Assembly (NCBI GenBank): GCA_964625465.1
Contig: CAZVFD010000021.1
Span: 1-24,554 of the forward strand
Origin: CAZLFQ01 sp964625465
Lineage (GTDB): Bacteria > Pseudomonadota > Alphaproteobacteria > Rickettsiales > Midichloriaceae
DNA length: 24,554 nt
Direction: 5' to 3'
The stretch's first letter is position 1. Each line of letters starts with the position of its first letter. Under the pieces are notes generated by a model, which did no database searches, was not told the origin of the DNA, and saw only the letters and a list, made by a program, of their open reading frames with translations. Of this stretch, positions 1 through 8,119 are shown piece by piece. The position numbers were made by a program, and so were the translations under genes.

Positions 1-745
1 CATCAGATAACTCAGCTGCTAAAGCTTTAACTTGCAAATCATCATTATTTTTCAAGGCTTTTGATATTTTACAAAACCTTAAATCCGTGTCACTAAAACC
101 CGCCTTAATTTGCTCAACAAGCTTACGCATTTTTTCATCTGAGGTTTCTTTGTCATTAAAGGATATAAACTTAATGAGAGCTTCGTTCGAAAGTTTATCC
201 TTAGCCAACTCCCAAATCTTTGATAATGTTTCGGTATGACCGCTGAATGCAGCGTCCAGAAAACCCCAATCAATAGCATTGTTTGAAATTTTATCCTTAG
301 CCAATTCCCAAATCTTTAATAAGATTTCGGTATAACCTCTGGATGCAGCGTACCTAAAACCCCAAAAAATATCATCGTTCGAAACTTTATCCTTAGCCAA
401 TTCCAAAATCTTTGATACTATCTCGGTATGCCCTTCCGCAGCAGCAATCCTAAAGCCGCTAGAAATTTCTTCATTTAAAATTTTATTTTTAGCTAAATCC
501 CAAATCTTAAGAACGGTATGTATATGCCCGTTATATACAGCACTATTAAAGCCATCATGAATTGTACTATTTGAAACTTTATCTTTAGCTAACACTAAAA
601 TTTTTGACACTGTTTCTGTATGCCCATAAATTGCAGCAACCTTAAATAAACCATTATAACTCCTTCCCGACTGATCAAGCAAAGCAGAAATCTCCGCTTC
701 TGAATTAACCAACTTTAGCTTTTGAATAAGCGTTTCGAATTCCAT
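1..745 (-). CDS. Ankyrin-like repeat protein, C-terminus off window
   Basis: This minus-strand frame is open from an ATG at 745 to the window edge, giving at least 248 residues with no stop. AGGTGG lies 5 nt before the ATG and is a good ribosome binding site. The core is a tandem repeat of exactly 32 residues (96 bp). The repeated DNA block starting tttat recurs at 194, 290, 386, 482 and 578. The unit resembles GF..AA..GHTE..SKI.ELAKDK.SN, in which the AA..GHTEIV.K part looks like an ankyrin helix-turn-helix; canonical ankyrin repeats are 33 residues and carry TPLH, which is missing here. Residues after about 170 are non-repetitive and charged. Such repeats bind proteins, and intracellular bacteria often use them in secreted effectors, but no secretion signal is visible and the role is inferred. 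The downstream end lies outside the window. Confidence 0.8.
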   Translation of the reverse strand, partial: MEFETLIQKLKLVNSEAEISALLDQSGRSYNGLFKVAAIYGHTETVSKILVLAKDKVSNSTIHDGFNSAVYNGHIHTVLKIWDLAKNKILNEEISSGFRIAAAEGHTEIVSKILELAKDKVSNDDIFWGFRYAASRGYTEILLKIWELAKDKISNNAIDWGFLDAAFSGHTETLSKIWELAKDKLSNEALIKFISFNDKETSDEKMRKLVEQIKAGFSDTDLRFCKISKALKNNDDLQVKALAAELSD

Positions 746-893
746 AACCCACCTGACAGACACATTTATTAGGAGAATTATAACACTCAAATATTACGGG
801 AATATTAAATGAATATTAAGATTATGTTACAAAATATAGTCCTCAATCGGCCGTTATCCTCGTGCTTGACACTAGGATCTACCTTAAAACTTG

Positions 894-916
894 ATCATCG
901 GGTCAAGCCTGATGAT
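894..916. repeat. Degenerate interspersed palindrome between maeB and the ankyrin-like gene
   Basis: ATCATCGGG (894-902) and CCTGATGAT (908-916) form a 9-bp stem with one G-T wobble around a 5-nt loop. The text TCATCGGGTCAAGC.TGATGA is the style of dispersed palindrome common in alphaproteobacterial intergenic DNA. It lies 80 bp downstream of the maeB stop and could act as a weak transcript end, but there is no strong T-tract on the minus strand. The rest of 746-996 shows no convincing gene. Confidence 0.45.
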
Positions 917-996
917 GACAAAAACATAAGTTAAGGAAGGATTTTGAAAGCGCTGTATCACCAAAATTGCAGGCAATACGCTATTCGCTATTATCA

Positions 997-3336
997 CTAA
1001 CGCTTGCACTTCTCAATTCTATGAGCACAGAGCGCTGCAAGATTTAGTATATCGCTTTCACGCGCACCCATAGTTAAAATCTGCACTGGTTTACTCAAAC
1101 CACATAACACTGGCCCAATAAGTGTACAACCACCAAGCTCTTGTAATAATTTAGCCGATATATTTGCACTATGTAGTGCAGGCATAATTAACACGTTTGC
1201 AGGTTGGCTAAGTCTACAGAAAGGATAGAGCTTTAACATATCTGGATTAAGCGCAACATTTGCTTGCATTTCACCATCATACTCAAAGTCTATATCAGAC
1301 CTCTTATCCATCATAGAGACAGCATTTCTAACTCTCTCTGCTTTCTCGCGCATTGGATTACCAAAGTTTGAGAATGAAATAAACGCAACTCTTGGCTCAT
1401 GCCCAAGATGCCTTACTTCATGCGCAGCTTGAATTGCAATATCAACTAATTCTTCTGATGTAGGAATTTCATTAATAGTTGTGTCAGCAATAAATATGGT
1501 TCTCCCTCTACTTAACATAGCAGAAAGACCAAACATTATTTTACCTTCTTGCTTATCAATAATCTTTGTTACATCTTCTAATGAAGCAATATACGGACGA
1601 GTAAGTCCAGTGATCATCGCATCGGCTTCACCATTTTCCAGCATCATCGACGAAAAAATATTTCTATCACGCTTCACCATTCTTGCGCAATCTCGTTGTA
1701 AGTAGCCCTTACGTTGTAATTTAGAATATAATTGTGAAATATACTTAGGAGTATTTTCATTGAGTGCAGCGTTGGTGATTTCAATCCCCTTAACGCTAGC
1801 ACCAATTGCACGAAGTTTTTTCTTAATACCTTCCTCATAACCTACAAGTACTGGGGTGCCATAACCTTGATTTCTCCACTGGACTGCAGCACGAACCATT
1901 TGCTCTTCATCGCCTTCAGAGAAGATCATGCGTTTTGGTTCCGACTTCAACCTTTCAAAGAAAAGGTTCATTAGGTTATTAGTAGGATTCAATCTAGATG
2001 CTAACTGTCTACGATATTCATTAAAATCTTTAATCGGCTTCTTCGCCACACCTGACTCCATAGCAGCTTGTGCCACAGCAATCGGTACAACATGAATCAA
2101 TCTAGGATCAAACGGAGTAGGAATAATGTAATCAGGCCCATACTTTAGTTTTCTTCCTGCATATGCTGCCGAAACCTCTTCTGGCACATCTTCTCTAGCG
2201 ATTTGTGCCACAGCGCGAGCAGCAGCTATTTTCATGTGATCATTAATAGTAGACGCTTGCACATCTAATGCTCCACGGAATATATAAGGGAATCCCATTA
2301 CATTATTCACTTGGTTCGGGTAATCAGAACGACCTGTTGCAACAATTGCATCATCCCTAACAGCTTTAACTTGTGCAGGGGTAATTTCTGGATCTGGGTT
2401 TGCCATCGCGAATATTATTGGCCTACTAGCCATACTCTTAACCATACTAGGTGTCACAGCATCTTTAACCGATAATCCCAAAAACACATCAGCACCAACC
2501 AAAGCTTCTGACAGCGTTCTAAGCTTTGTCTTAATAGCATGGACTGCCTTCCACTGGTTCATTCCATCTTTGCGGCCTTCGTAAATGACTCCCTTGGTAT
2601 CACAAAGAATCACATTATTTTGACGCACACCAACGCTTTTAATCAGTTCCACACAAGCAATTGCAGCAGCCCCTGCCCCATTAACTACAACTTTAAGATC
2701 TTCTAATTTTTTACCTGTTATATGGGCCGCATTTATTAAGCCAGCCACAGTAATGATTGCCGTACCGTGTTGATCATCATGGAACACTGGTATATCCATT
2801 AATTTCTTTAGTTCCGTTTCAATTATGAAACACTCAGGTGCTTTAATATCTTCTAGGTTAATCCCGCCCCAAGATGCCCCTAAATATCTAACAGCATTAA
2901 TAAATTTTTCTGGATCTTCAGTAGAAACTTCTATATCCACAGCATCAATATCGGCAAATCTTTTAAATAAAACAGCCTTACCTTCCATAACAGGCTTGCT
3001 TGCAAGCGCACCTAAATTCCCCAAGCCTAAAACAGCAGTGCCGTTTGAAATCACAGCAACATAATTACCTTTAGAGGTGTATTCATATGCTTTTCTTGGG
3101 TCTTTATGAATTTCTAAACAAGGAGCTGCAACTCCAGGCGAATATGCGAGTGACAAATCTCTTTGATTAGTTAGTGGCTTTGGCATCTCAAGCGCAACTT
3201 TGCCGCGTGGTTCGCGGGCGTGGAAGTCAAGCGCCTCAGCGTATAATGTATTTTCCTTTTCTTGTGGGGTAACTTTTTTATTTTGAGTTTGAATCTTTTT
3301 AACCGACTTTACTACTTTAGACTTTATTTTTGACAT
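997..3336 (-). CDS. maeB: NADP-dependent malic enzyme with phosphotransacetylase-like domain
   Basis: The product (779 aa) catalyses oxidative decarboxylation of malate to pyruvate in the cytosol, feeding pyruvate and NADPH from TCA intermediates. Residues about 30-440 form the malic enzyme part: SLAYSPGVA (Tyr65), EGKAVLFKRF (Lys120), LEDIKAPECF (metal-binding acidic residues near 162-163), FHDDQHGTA (187-188) and the nucleotide-binding NGAGAAA (219-225), followed by MANPDPEI and NNVMGFPYIFRGALDV. Residues about 455-779 match the phosphotransacetylase fold (PKRMIFSEGDEEQ, ITGLTRPY, ADTTINEIPT); in MaeB this domain is normally regulatory, responding to acetyl-CoA, and not catalytic. Full length for the MaeB class. 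The first 28 residues are a lysine-rich extension of unclear value. No clear Shine-Dalgarno precedes the ATG. A CtrA-type box lies 76 bp upstream of the start. The identification is secure. Confidence 0.96.
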   Translation of the reverse strand: MSKIKSKVVKSVKKIQTQNKKVTPQEKENTLYAEALDFHAREPRGKVALEMPKPLTNQRDLSLAYSPGVAAPCLEIHKDPRKAYEYTSKGNYVAVISNGTAVLGLGNLGALASKPVMEGKAVLFKRFADIDAVDIEVSTEDPEKFINAVRYLGASWGGINLEDIKAPECFIIETELKKLMDIPVFHDDQHGTAIITVAGLINAAHITGKKLEDLKVVVNGAGAAAIACVELIKSVGVRQNNVILCDTKGVIYEGRKDGMNQWKAVHAIKTKLRTLSEALVGADVFLGLSVKDAVTPSMVKSMASRPIIFAMANPDPEITPAQVKAVRDDAIVATGRSDYPNQVNNVMGFPYIFRGALDVQASTINDHMKIAAARAVAQIAREDVPEEVSAAYAGRKLKYGPDYIIPTPFDPRLIHVVPIAVAQAAMESGVAKKPIKDFNEYRRQLASRLNPTNNLMNLFFERLKSEPKRMIFSEGDEEQMVRAAVQWRNQGYGTPVLVGYEEGIKKKLRAIGASVKGIEITNAALNENTPKYISQLYSKLQRKGYLQRDCARMVKRDRNIFSSMMLENGEADAMITGLTRPYIASLEDVTKIIDKQEGKIMFGLSAMLSRGRTIFIADTTINEIPTSEELVDIAIQAAHEVRHLGHEPRVAFISFSNFGNPMREKAERVRNAVSMMDKRSDIDFEYDGEMQANVALNPDMLKLYPFCRLSQPANVLIMPALHSANISAKLLQELGGCTLIGPVLCGLSKPVQILTMGARESDILNLAALCAHRIEKCKR

Positions 3337-3411
3337 ATACGAAATTACTCAGACGTTATGTCCTCATATTACCATTATTATTTTAAAACAGAACCAATTT
3401 TTGCTGCCGTA

Positions 3412-3426
3412 TTAACCATTTGTTAA
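3412..3426. promoter_or_regulatory. CtrA-type box upstream of maeB
   Basis: TTAACCATTTGTTAA matches the alphaproteobacterial CtrA consensus TTAA-N7-TTAA exactly. It lies in the region between the divergent maeB (start 3336, 76 bp away) and the possible small ORF starting at 3457 (31 bp away). It agrees at 14 of 15 positions with a second intergenic box at 5494-5508, which makes chance unlikely. Which side it controls, and whether it activates or represses, cannot be told from sequence. Confidence 0.65.
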
Positions 3427-3456
3427 GCAAGTATCACTAATAATCAGATTAGACAG

Positions 3457-3603
3457 ATGAAAAATGGATTTAAGATTATGTCAGATTTATCAACATTATT
3501 TATAATGATAGCTACTTCGGTAACCCTGCTAAAAGCATATGTTAAAACAACTACAAAAGAGATCAGGCTAGCGCGTATCAGCAATAAAAAGTCTAAGAAC
3601 TAA
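3457..3603 (+). CDS. Possible small single-span membrane protein
   Basis: An ATG-initiated frame of 48 codons ends in TAA and overlaps the end of the convergent HAD gene by 3 bases. The product would have a hydrophobic stretch LSTLFIMIATSVTLLKAYV (about residues 11-29), long enough for one membrane span, then a strongly basic tail (KTTTKEIRLARISNKKSKN), which predicts a cytoplasmic C-terminus. A second in-frame ATG is at 3478. Neither start has a convincing Shine-Dalgarno. A CtrA-type box lies 31 bp upstream of the first ATG. The family is not recognised, and an ORF of this length could occur by chance, so the call is tentative. Confidence 0.3.
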   Translation: MKNGFKIMSDLSTLFIMIATSVTLLKAYVKTTTKEIRLARISNKKSKN

Positions 3604-4538
3604 TTTCTTCCCAGACCTTTTCTCTCTTCTTGCTCAAGCATCGCCTCTAGACGATCGGCAATAGTAGGAACTGAATCATCAGCATAAACAGGACATACAT
3701 CGGATCCTTGTACCTGCCCAGCACCTAAAGCAGTCGAAGAGGATGCACGCACCTTTCCACCAATAGTTGCTGGCGGCGTAAGGCATAAATCACCTAGTGG
3801 AGAAGGAGACCTACTTACAAACGGCTCTTCTTCACATTCAATAAAAGGATCGTACATTGGAGGTGTGTCAACTGTTTCAAAGCCTTCTTTTCTTGCCATA
3901 ACGCAATTTACAGATTCATCATCCATAAACATCATTTTGCCTTGCTTCACTCCGCTTTCTATTGTTGCTAATGTCAAAAGTTCGTTTTTATCTTTTTTAG
4001 GTGCATATAAATTCGATGTAAAGTTATCCCTAATTGATAACTTTGGATCAGAATCAGGTGTATATATCGGCAAGTCATATGGTTCCTCCAGCAAAACAAA
4101 TAGCGTCTCCTTAATCATATCTGGAAACATACTGTTGCTTACTATAGCTGTAGGTAAGTCATGCTGACTTCTATATATGATAAATTCTTTCAGCTCCTTT
4201 TCATTTATAAATGGCTGAAATTCGCTATAATCTTTTTTATATTTTTGCCTTAATTTCTCTATTACATCTTTTGATCTAAATATCTCACACAGCTCTTTTC
4301 TATCTGGATGATATTGGTTATTAATAAATTTGAGCTCATCATTCAAATGCGTAAATATTGCAATATCCCGCAACATTCTTCTAAACCCATCCAAACCTGT
4401 TTCACGATACATTTCAAAAATCTCATTTGGAGATTTATCAGGATACAAAGTCACAAAATATTGATGCATATGACCAGAAACTATAGTCCTATCAAAATCT
4501 AGGGCAACAAATGCATAGTCATTATATTTTTCAAACAT
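3600..4538 (-). CDS. HAD-superfamily hydrolase with disordered C-terminal tail
   Basis: The 312-residue product shows the four HAD motifs in order: VALDFDRT (nucleophile Asp14, acid Asp16), AIVSNS (Ser134), lysines in LYAPKKDKNELL (181-184) and MMFMDDES (Asp206-Asp207). An inserted helical cap lies between motifs I and II (about residues 25-125). This predicts a Mg-dependent phosphatase-like enzyme; the substrate is unknown. From about residue 230 the sequence becomes low-complexity and acidic, then Ser/Pro/Ala-rich (FVSRSPSPLGDL, SSSTALGAGQ), ending in a charged helix. No signal peptide. This tail is not part of a normal HAD enzyme and resembles tails of secreted effectors, which is inference. 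It is divergent from the exported protein gene at 4670; no Shine-Dalgarno is evident. The enzyme class is well supported, the biological role is not. Confidence 0.72.
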   Translation of the reverse strand: MFEKYNDYAFVALDFDRTIVSGHMHQYFVTLYPDKSPNEIFEMYRETGLDGFRRMLRDIAIFTHLNDELKFINNQYHPDRKELCEIFRSKDVIEKLRQKYKKDYSEFQPFINEKELKEFIIYRSQHDLPTAIVSNSMFPDMIKETLFVLLEEPYDLPIYTPDSDPKLSIRDNFTSNLYAPKKDKNELLTLATIESGVKQGKMMFMDDESVNCVMARKEGFETVDTPPMYDPFIECEEEPFVSRSPSPLGDLCLTPPATIGGKVRASSSTALGAGQVQGSDVCPVYADDSVPTIADRLEAMLEQEERKGLGRN

Positions 4539-4669
4539 AGCAGCAACTTCATAAATTAATTACAGAATTTTACATCAACTTTGAACTTTGCAAAAGAGCA
4601 ATTAATTGACTTGTATTTATGTAATTTTGCGTTTTAAACTATCTAAATGAAATTCAACGAACTTACACC

Positions 4670-5440
4670 ATGAACAAACTTTTCAAAATTCTCGTAGCTG
4701 TTTTATTACCTCTTAATTTGGCGGTAGCTAAAGTCAATATAACTGGGGAGATTGTCAAAATCGAAGTTGAAGATAAGAAACATATCACAACCATAAAACT
4801 CACCAATAAAGATGGTTCACCTGTAACTCCAGACCAACTACAAACTTTTCATACTGAAAAAATTCACTTACTTATTATTGATGATTCGCTAAGCGATTAT
4901 TCTCACATCCATCCTACTCCAACTGAAAATATGGGAGAGTATGAGTTTGATTGGTATCCAAAGAAATTAGCGAAATACAAAATTTGGGCAGATATTATGC
5001 CTAATGAAGAATCATCTTCCAATTTCGTTGTGATTAATGTAGAAAACAAAATTGCTAAAAGAGCTAAAATCGATCGCTCTACTCAGAAAAAAGTTACACA
5101 TGAAAACTTAACATTTAATATCAATTATACTCCAAAAGTTTTGACCACTAAAAAAGATGGACAAATCAACATCAAAATCACTGACGCTGATGGCAATCCA
5201 TTCACAGGTCTCGAGCCAATTATGGGGGCATTTGCCCACTTAGTTGGGTTCTCTGAGGATTTTAAAACAGTGGCTCATATCCACCCTATGGGCGAAGAAC
5301 CAGAATGGTTTTGGGAGAACGGTGGGCCAGAACTGGAATTTCATATTAATCCCCCAAAAGCTGGGTTTTATAAGTTCTTTTTACAACTGAAAATTGATGG
5401 TCAGGAACACTTTGTTCCTTTTGGGGCTTTGGTGAAGTAG
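4670..5440 (+). CDS. Exported two-repeat protein with HIHP motifs
   Basis: The first 20 residues are a typical Sec signal peptide (MNKLFKILVAVLLPLNLAVA, cleavage after AVA). The mature part contains two copies of a module with the pattern H-L-hydrophobics-x-x-D-x-x-x-x-HIHP, followed by a beta-rich segment ending in G/K-x-Y-K. HIHP is at residues 79-82 and 203-206; the partner histidines are His66 and His190. Repeated His clusters in an exported beta-rich protein suggest divalent metal binding, perhaps copper handling in the periplasm, but this is inference and no known family name is claimed. It is monocistronic: the next gene has its own promoter region 120 bp downstream. No Shine-Dalgarno is visible at the ATG. 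Confidence 0.7.
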   Translation: MNKLFKILVAVLLPLNLAVAKVNITGEIVKIEVEDKKHITTIKLTNKDGSPVTPDQLQTFHTEKIHLLIIDDSLSDYSHIHPTPTENMGEYEFDWYPKKLAKYKIWADIMPNEESSSNFVVINVENKIAKRAKIDRSTQKKVTHENLTFNINYTPKVLTTKKDGQINIKITDADGNPFTGLEPIMGAFAHLVGFSEDFKTVAHIHPMGEEPEWFWENGGPELEFHINPPKAGFYKFFLQLKIDGQEHFVPFGALVK

Positions 5441-5493
5441 CCTAAGAGCCGAATTTACACAATATAGTCTTAAATTCACAAATAGTTAATAAA

Positions 5494-5508
5494 TTAACCC
5501 TTTGTTAA
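5494..5508 (+). promoter_or_regulatory. CtrA-type box and promoter of the pilin gene
   Basis: TTAACCCTTTGTTAA is a perfect TTAA-N7-TTAA CtrA box. Its second half overlaps a -35-like TTGTTA (5502-5507), and a -10-like TATATT follows at 5527-5532, 18 nt after the box. This is the layout of CtrA-activated promoters, where the box replaces or overlaps the -35. The pilin ATG is at 5561, leaving a leader of roughly 20-25 nt. The box lies inside an 8-bp inverted repeat (5491-5498 with 5504-5511) followed by Ts, so it could also end transcription of the gene that stops at 5440. Confidence 0.65.
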
Positions 5509-5560
5509 TTTTTTTGCTATAGAATCTATATTATAAGTATTGCTACATCTTGAGGTTATT

Positions 5561-6415
5561 ATGAAGTACCAAAACACGCGTGGTTTTAGCTTAGTTGAGC
5601 TTTCTGTTGTGATAATTATAATCGGTTTATTGGTTGGGGGTATTAGCGGTGGCTCAATGCTCGTCAAGCAAGCAGAGATCAGATCTGTCGTTGCTGACTT
5701 AAAAAATATGCAAACTTATTATGCCACATTTAAAACTACATACGATGCAGTGCCTGGAGATTTCAAAAATGCCGATACATATTGGACAGGCACTTCTTGT
5801 CATGCCACAGTTTCTACTGCATGTAACGGTGATGGCGATGGAGTAATTAGATGGCGCGATGTTACAACAACGGCCGCTGGCGTGGGTGATGAAGCTGGCA
5901 GAGCCTTAAAGCACTTATCACTCTCAGGAATCATGCCTATTTCAGTTGGGCAATTAACAATCACTTATGCAGGCGGTTTAAACCTACTATCTACTGCAAC
6001 ACAATTAGTTCCTCCACTAGCTAAAAGCGATAGCACAAACTGCTTATTCTATGCCTACAATACTGTAAGTGTAGCCACCACAACTGATGCAATTGGTGAA
6101 AATGCCGCAGGTACAACATTCTTAGCTTCTCCTTGGGCTGGGGCCTCTACTAATGCCATTTTCCTCGGCGGGATTATTTCCACCGCTAATAAAAGTTGTG
6201 CAAAAGGCGCATTATCGCCTACAGCCGCTTTTAGTGTAGATCAAAAAATTGATGACGGCGTATACTCTTCAACTTCAGCATTAGGTGCTGGTACTGGCGC
6301 ATTTAGGGCGATGGAAGGAATGGATCCCCCAACTTCCACATGCTTATCTGGCGGTAACTACAATGTTACTGGTGGTATCGCAAAATCTTGTTTTGTAGGT
6401 TTTATAGCTCAGTAG
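5561..6415 (+). CDS. Type IV pilin-like protein (prepilin N-terminal motif)
   Basis: The product begins MKYQNTRGFSLVELSVV: a short basic leader, Gly8, then Phe and Glu at mature position 5, the classic prepilin peptidase cleavage and methylation site, followed by a hydrophobic helix of about 20 residues. The start is set at the ATG at 5561 because GAGG lies 5 nt upstream and the leader length fits; an in-frame TTG at 5540 would add seven residues that do not look like a leader. The 284-residue protein has a helix (QAEIRSVVADLKNMQTYYATF), a YDAVPGDFKNADTYW segment, an acidic NGDGDG loop that may bind calcium, and scattered cysteines that could form disulfides outside the cell. It could be a major pilin or a secretion pseudopilin; no pilus assembly genes are adjacent. 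A CtrA box marks its promoter. Confidence 0.85.
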   Translation: MKYQNTRGFSLVELSVVIIIIGLLVGGISGGSMLVKQAEIRSVVADLKNMQTYYATFKTTYDAVPGDFKNADTYWTGTSCHATVSTACNGDGDGVIRWRDVTTTAAGVGDEAGRALKHLSLSGIMPISVGQLTITYAGGLNLLSTATQLVPPLAKSDSTNCLFYAYNTVSVATTTDAIGENAAGTTFLASPWAGASTNAIFLGGIISTANKSCAKGALSPTAAFSVDQKIDDGVYSSTSALGAGTGAFRAMEGMDPPTSTCLSGGNYNVTGGIAKSCFVGFIAQ

Positions 6416-6491
6416 AAGGCGGTGTACCGAATACCAGTCTGTCAAATGCTTTACACTGGTGCATAGACACTCCATTCATATTGGATATCTG

Positions 6492-7268
6492 CTAAAAGAA
6501 CAAAAACTTCTTTTTGTCCTTTGCTGCTTTTGAATAGACACCTTTTTCATTAAACAGGCATATTGTATTTGGTCCATGTCTAAGAGTGAATCTATCAGAC
6601 ACACGTTCTATAATAACATATCCACCTTCTTGTCTATAGTTGACCAAACCTTCGTTGCCATATGGATCTACAGCAAAAATCGCAGGTAATTCAGAATTCA
6701 CATCTCTAAACTTCAGATAGGTGAACTCTCCATCATCAAACACTTGCAACGGCTCGATCTCACTAACTTTACCAGAAATAGTGTACTCGAAATTATAAAG
6801 CTCAGGTTTAGACAAATTAGGACCAGATCTTGTATTAACCTGAGTTACAGTTCCTGCACCAAGATTATACTGTTCTGGATATACAAACTTCATTACGAAA
6901 TTAAGATTTTCATCTTGGACACCAGTAGCTTCTTCGGCATGCATCTCAAAAAAATACATTCTCTTATTAGTAATAACAGTCATGTTTGTAGTTGCATTCT
7001 CTTCAACAGGCTTAATGAAAATTCTATTTCCAGCAGGCACCATCTGCCAAGGGGTTGGTGTTCCCATAGATATAGTATCAATTTCTTCATCTAACGCGAA
7101 TTCTATTATCGATTGATATTCGTAGTGACCAGTAAATTTAAAAACTGTATTCGGCGTATAATTTATTATTTTGATTCTACTTTCACCACCAATTGGCCTC
7201 GCAATGCCACCCGCATGAGCGAAATTCATAGTTATCATTAATGACAACGCAACTAAAACTCTTAACAT
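6492..7268 (-). CDS. virB9: VirB9-family type IV secretion outer-membrane core protein
   Basis: The protein has a signal peptide of about 19 residues (ending NFAHA), a beta-rich N-terminal domain (RIKIINYTPNTVFKFTGHY, ISMGTPTPWQMVPAGNRIF) and a C-terminal beta-sandwich of the VirB9/TrbG type (about 165-258), with DDGEFTYLKF, LPAIFAVD and GGYVIIERVSDRFTLRHG. VirB9 assembles with VirB7 and VirB10 into the outer-membrane core of the secretion channel. Length (258 aa) is normal and both domains are present. AGGAG lies 6-7 nt before the ATG. It follows virB8 by 58 bp on the same strand; no virB10 follows, and the convergent pilin gene ends 76 bp beyond the stop. Rickettsiales keep scattered, duplicated virB8/virB9 copies, which this pair resembles. 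Confidence 0.88.
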   Translation of the reverse strand: MLRVLVALSLMITMNFAHAGGIARPIGGESRIKIINYTPNTVFKFTGHYEYQSIIEFALDEEIDTISMGTPTPWQMVPAGNRIFIKPVEENATTNMTVITNKRMYFFEMHAEEATGVQDENLNFVMKFVYPEQYNLGAGTVTQVNTRSGPNLSKPELYNFEYTISGKVSEIEPLQVFDDGEFTYLKFRDVNSELPAIFAVDPYGNEGLVNYRQEGGYVIIERVSDRFTLRHGPNTICLFNEKGVYSKAAKDKKKFLFF

Positions 7269-7326
7269 TAATAGCTCCTAATCTTAACTTACAGATCTAA
7301 AACAAGTATTACAGGATTTAAGTATT

Positions 7327-8037
7327 TTACAACTTATAAGTTGTATAACTTATAACAGTAAAGCTTAAATTAGATCTCCCATTCTCATCTTTTTTCTCAA
7401 GATCCAACATTTTGAAATTAATTTCAGCCATCCATGTCGTAGTTTCTTGAGATGTTTTTGATTTTTCAGTTGCCTCGAATACAACCTTAGCTCTTTCAGG
7501 TAAATCATACTCTCCAAACAATTCAACTGATTTTACTTGGATGATTCGCCTCGTCCTATCTTTATACTTAATTATTGGACTATCTGGATTTGCTTCTGGA
7601 TCAACATAATCGGCAAAATCTCTATAAATTTTAAGTGATGAAAGGGTCTTAATTCTAGATAAAGAATTCTGCAGGCCCTCACCTTCAAAATCACTATACT
7701 GATATGACTCTCTGAATTTCACGTATTGACTCACCATATATCGCGCAACGGAAATATTGATTGGTTCTTTCACGTCAGATAAAGGCTTAATATTTGGAAA
7801 ATATTTTACAGTGTCGTAAGCATACATTGGGAACGGAACATATTTCAATTCCGCATCTTGTTTCATAAGTTCATACATAATGTAGAAAGATAAAACAACG
7901 CCAACCAATATAACTATTATATAACTTCTTAGTGTATAAGGTAGTAAGTACTTATAAGCATACCACTCCTTTACATCAGTGAAATACCCAGCGCTATCAA
8001 CATACCTCTGAATATTTTTATTAACTTGATCCAGCAT
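7327..8037 (-). CDS. virB8: VirB8-family type IV secretion inner-membrane protein
   Basis: The layout is the VirB8 one: a cytoplasmic tail of about 38 residues containing YFTDVKEWYAYKYLLP, a single membrane helix (about 39-56, YIIVILVGVVLSFYIMYE), then a periplasmic domain of about 180 residues. The periplasmic part carries SVARYMVSQYVKFRESYQYSDF and ends in a strand-rich segment (TTTWMAEINFKMLD, LSFTVISYTTYKL) as expected of the NTF2-like VirB8 fold. VirB8 is the assembly platform that joins the channel in the inner membrane. Total length (236 aa) is typical. It precedes virB9 and follows an orphan gene by 82 bp. No clear Shine-Dalgarno is seen at the ATG. Confidence 0.87.
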   Translation of the reverse strand: MLDQVNKNIQRYVDSAGYFTDVKEWYAYKYLLPYTLRSYIIVILVGVVLSFYIMYELMKQDAELKYVPFPMYAYDTVKYFPNIKPLSDVKEPINISVARYMVSQYVKFRESYQYSDFEGEGLQNSLSRIKTLSSLKIYRDFADYVDPEANPDSPIIKYKDRTRRIIQVKSVELFGEYDLPERAKVVFEATEKSKTSQETTTWMAEINFKMLDLEKKDENGRSNLSFTVISYTTYKL

Positions 8038-8119
8038 AATACAATTATCAAACCATCTATTAATAAGCTAGCAAGGAAAACTACGCATTAAAAGAGTTTT
8101 TTCAGAAACTAATAATTTT

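Noticed and set aside
1..745. 96-bp repeats as a CRISPR array
   Set aside because: Copies are directly adjacent without spacers, vary gradually and encode an open frame, so they are protein repeats.
805..819. TTAA-N7-TTAA upstream of the ankyrin-like gene
   Set aside because: The spacing fits CtrA, but the TTAACC core and the shared spacer are missing; AT-rich intergenic DNA gives such matches by chance.
746..996. tRNA or small RNA gene in this gap
   Set aside because: No cloverleaf or known RNA pattern was seen; only one degenerate palindrome.
5491..5515. AT-only hairpin with T-run as a plain terminator
   Set aside because: The stem has only two G-C contacts and is fully explained by the palindromic CtrA box; a terminator role is possible but secondary.
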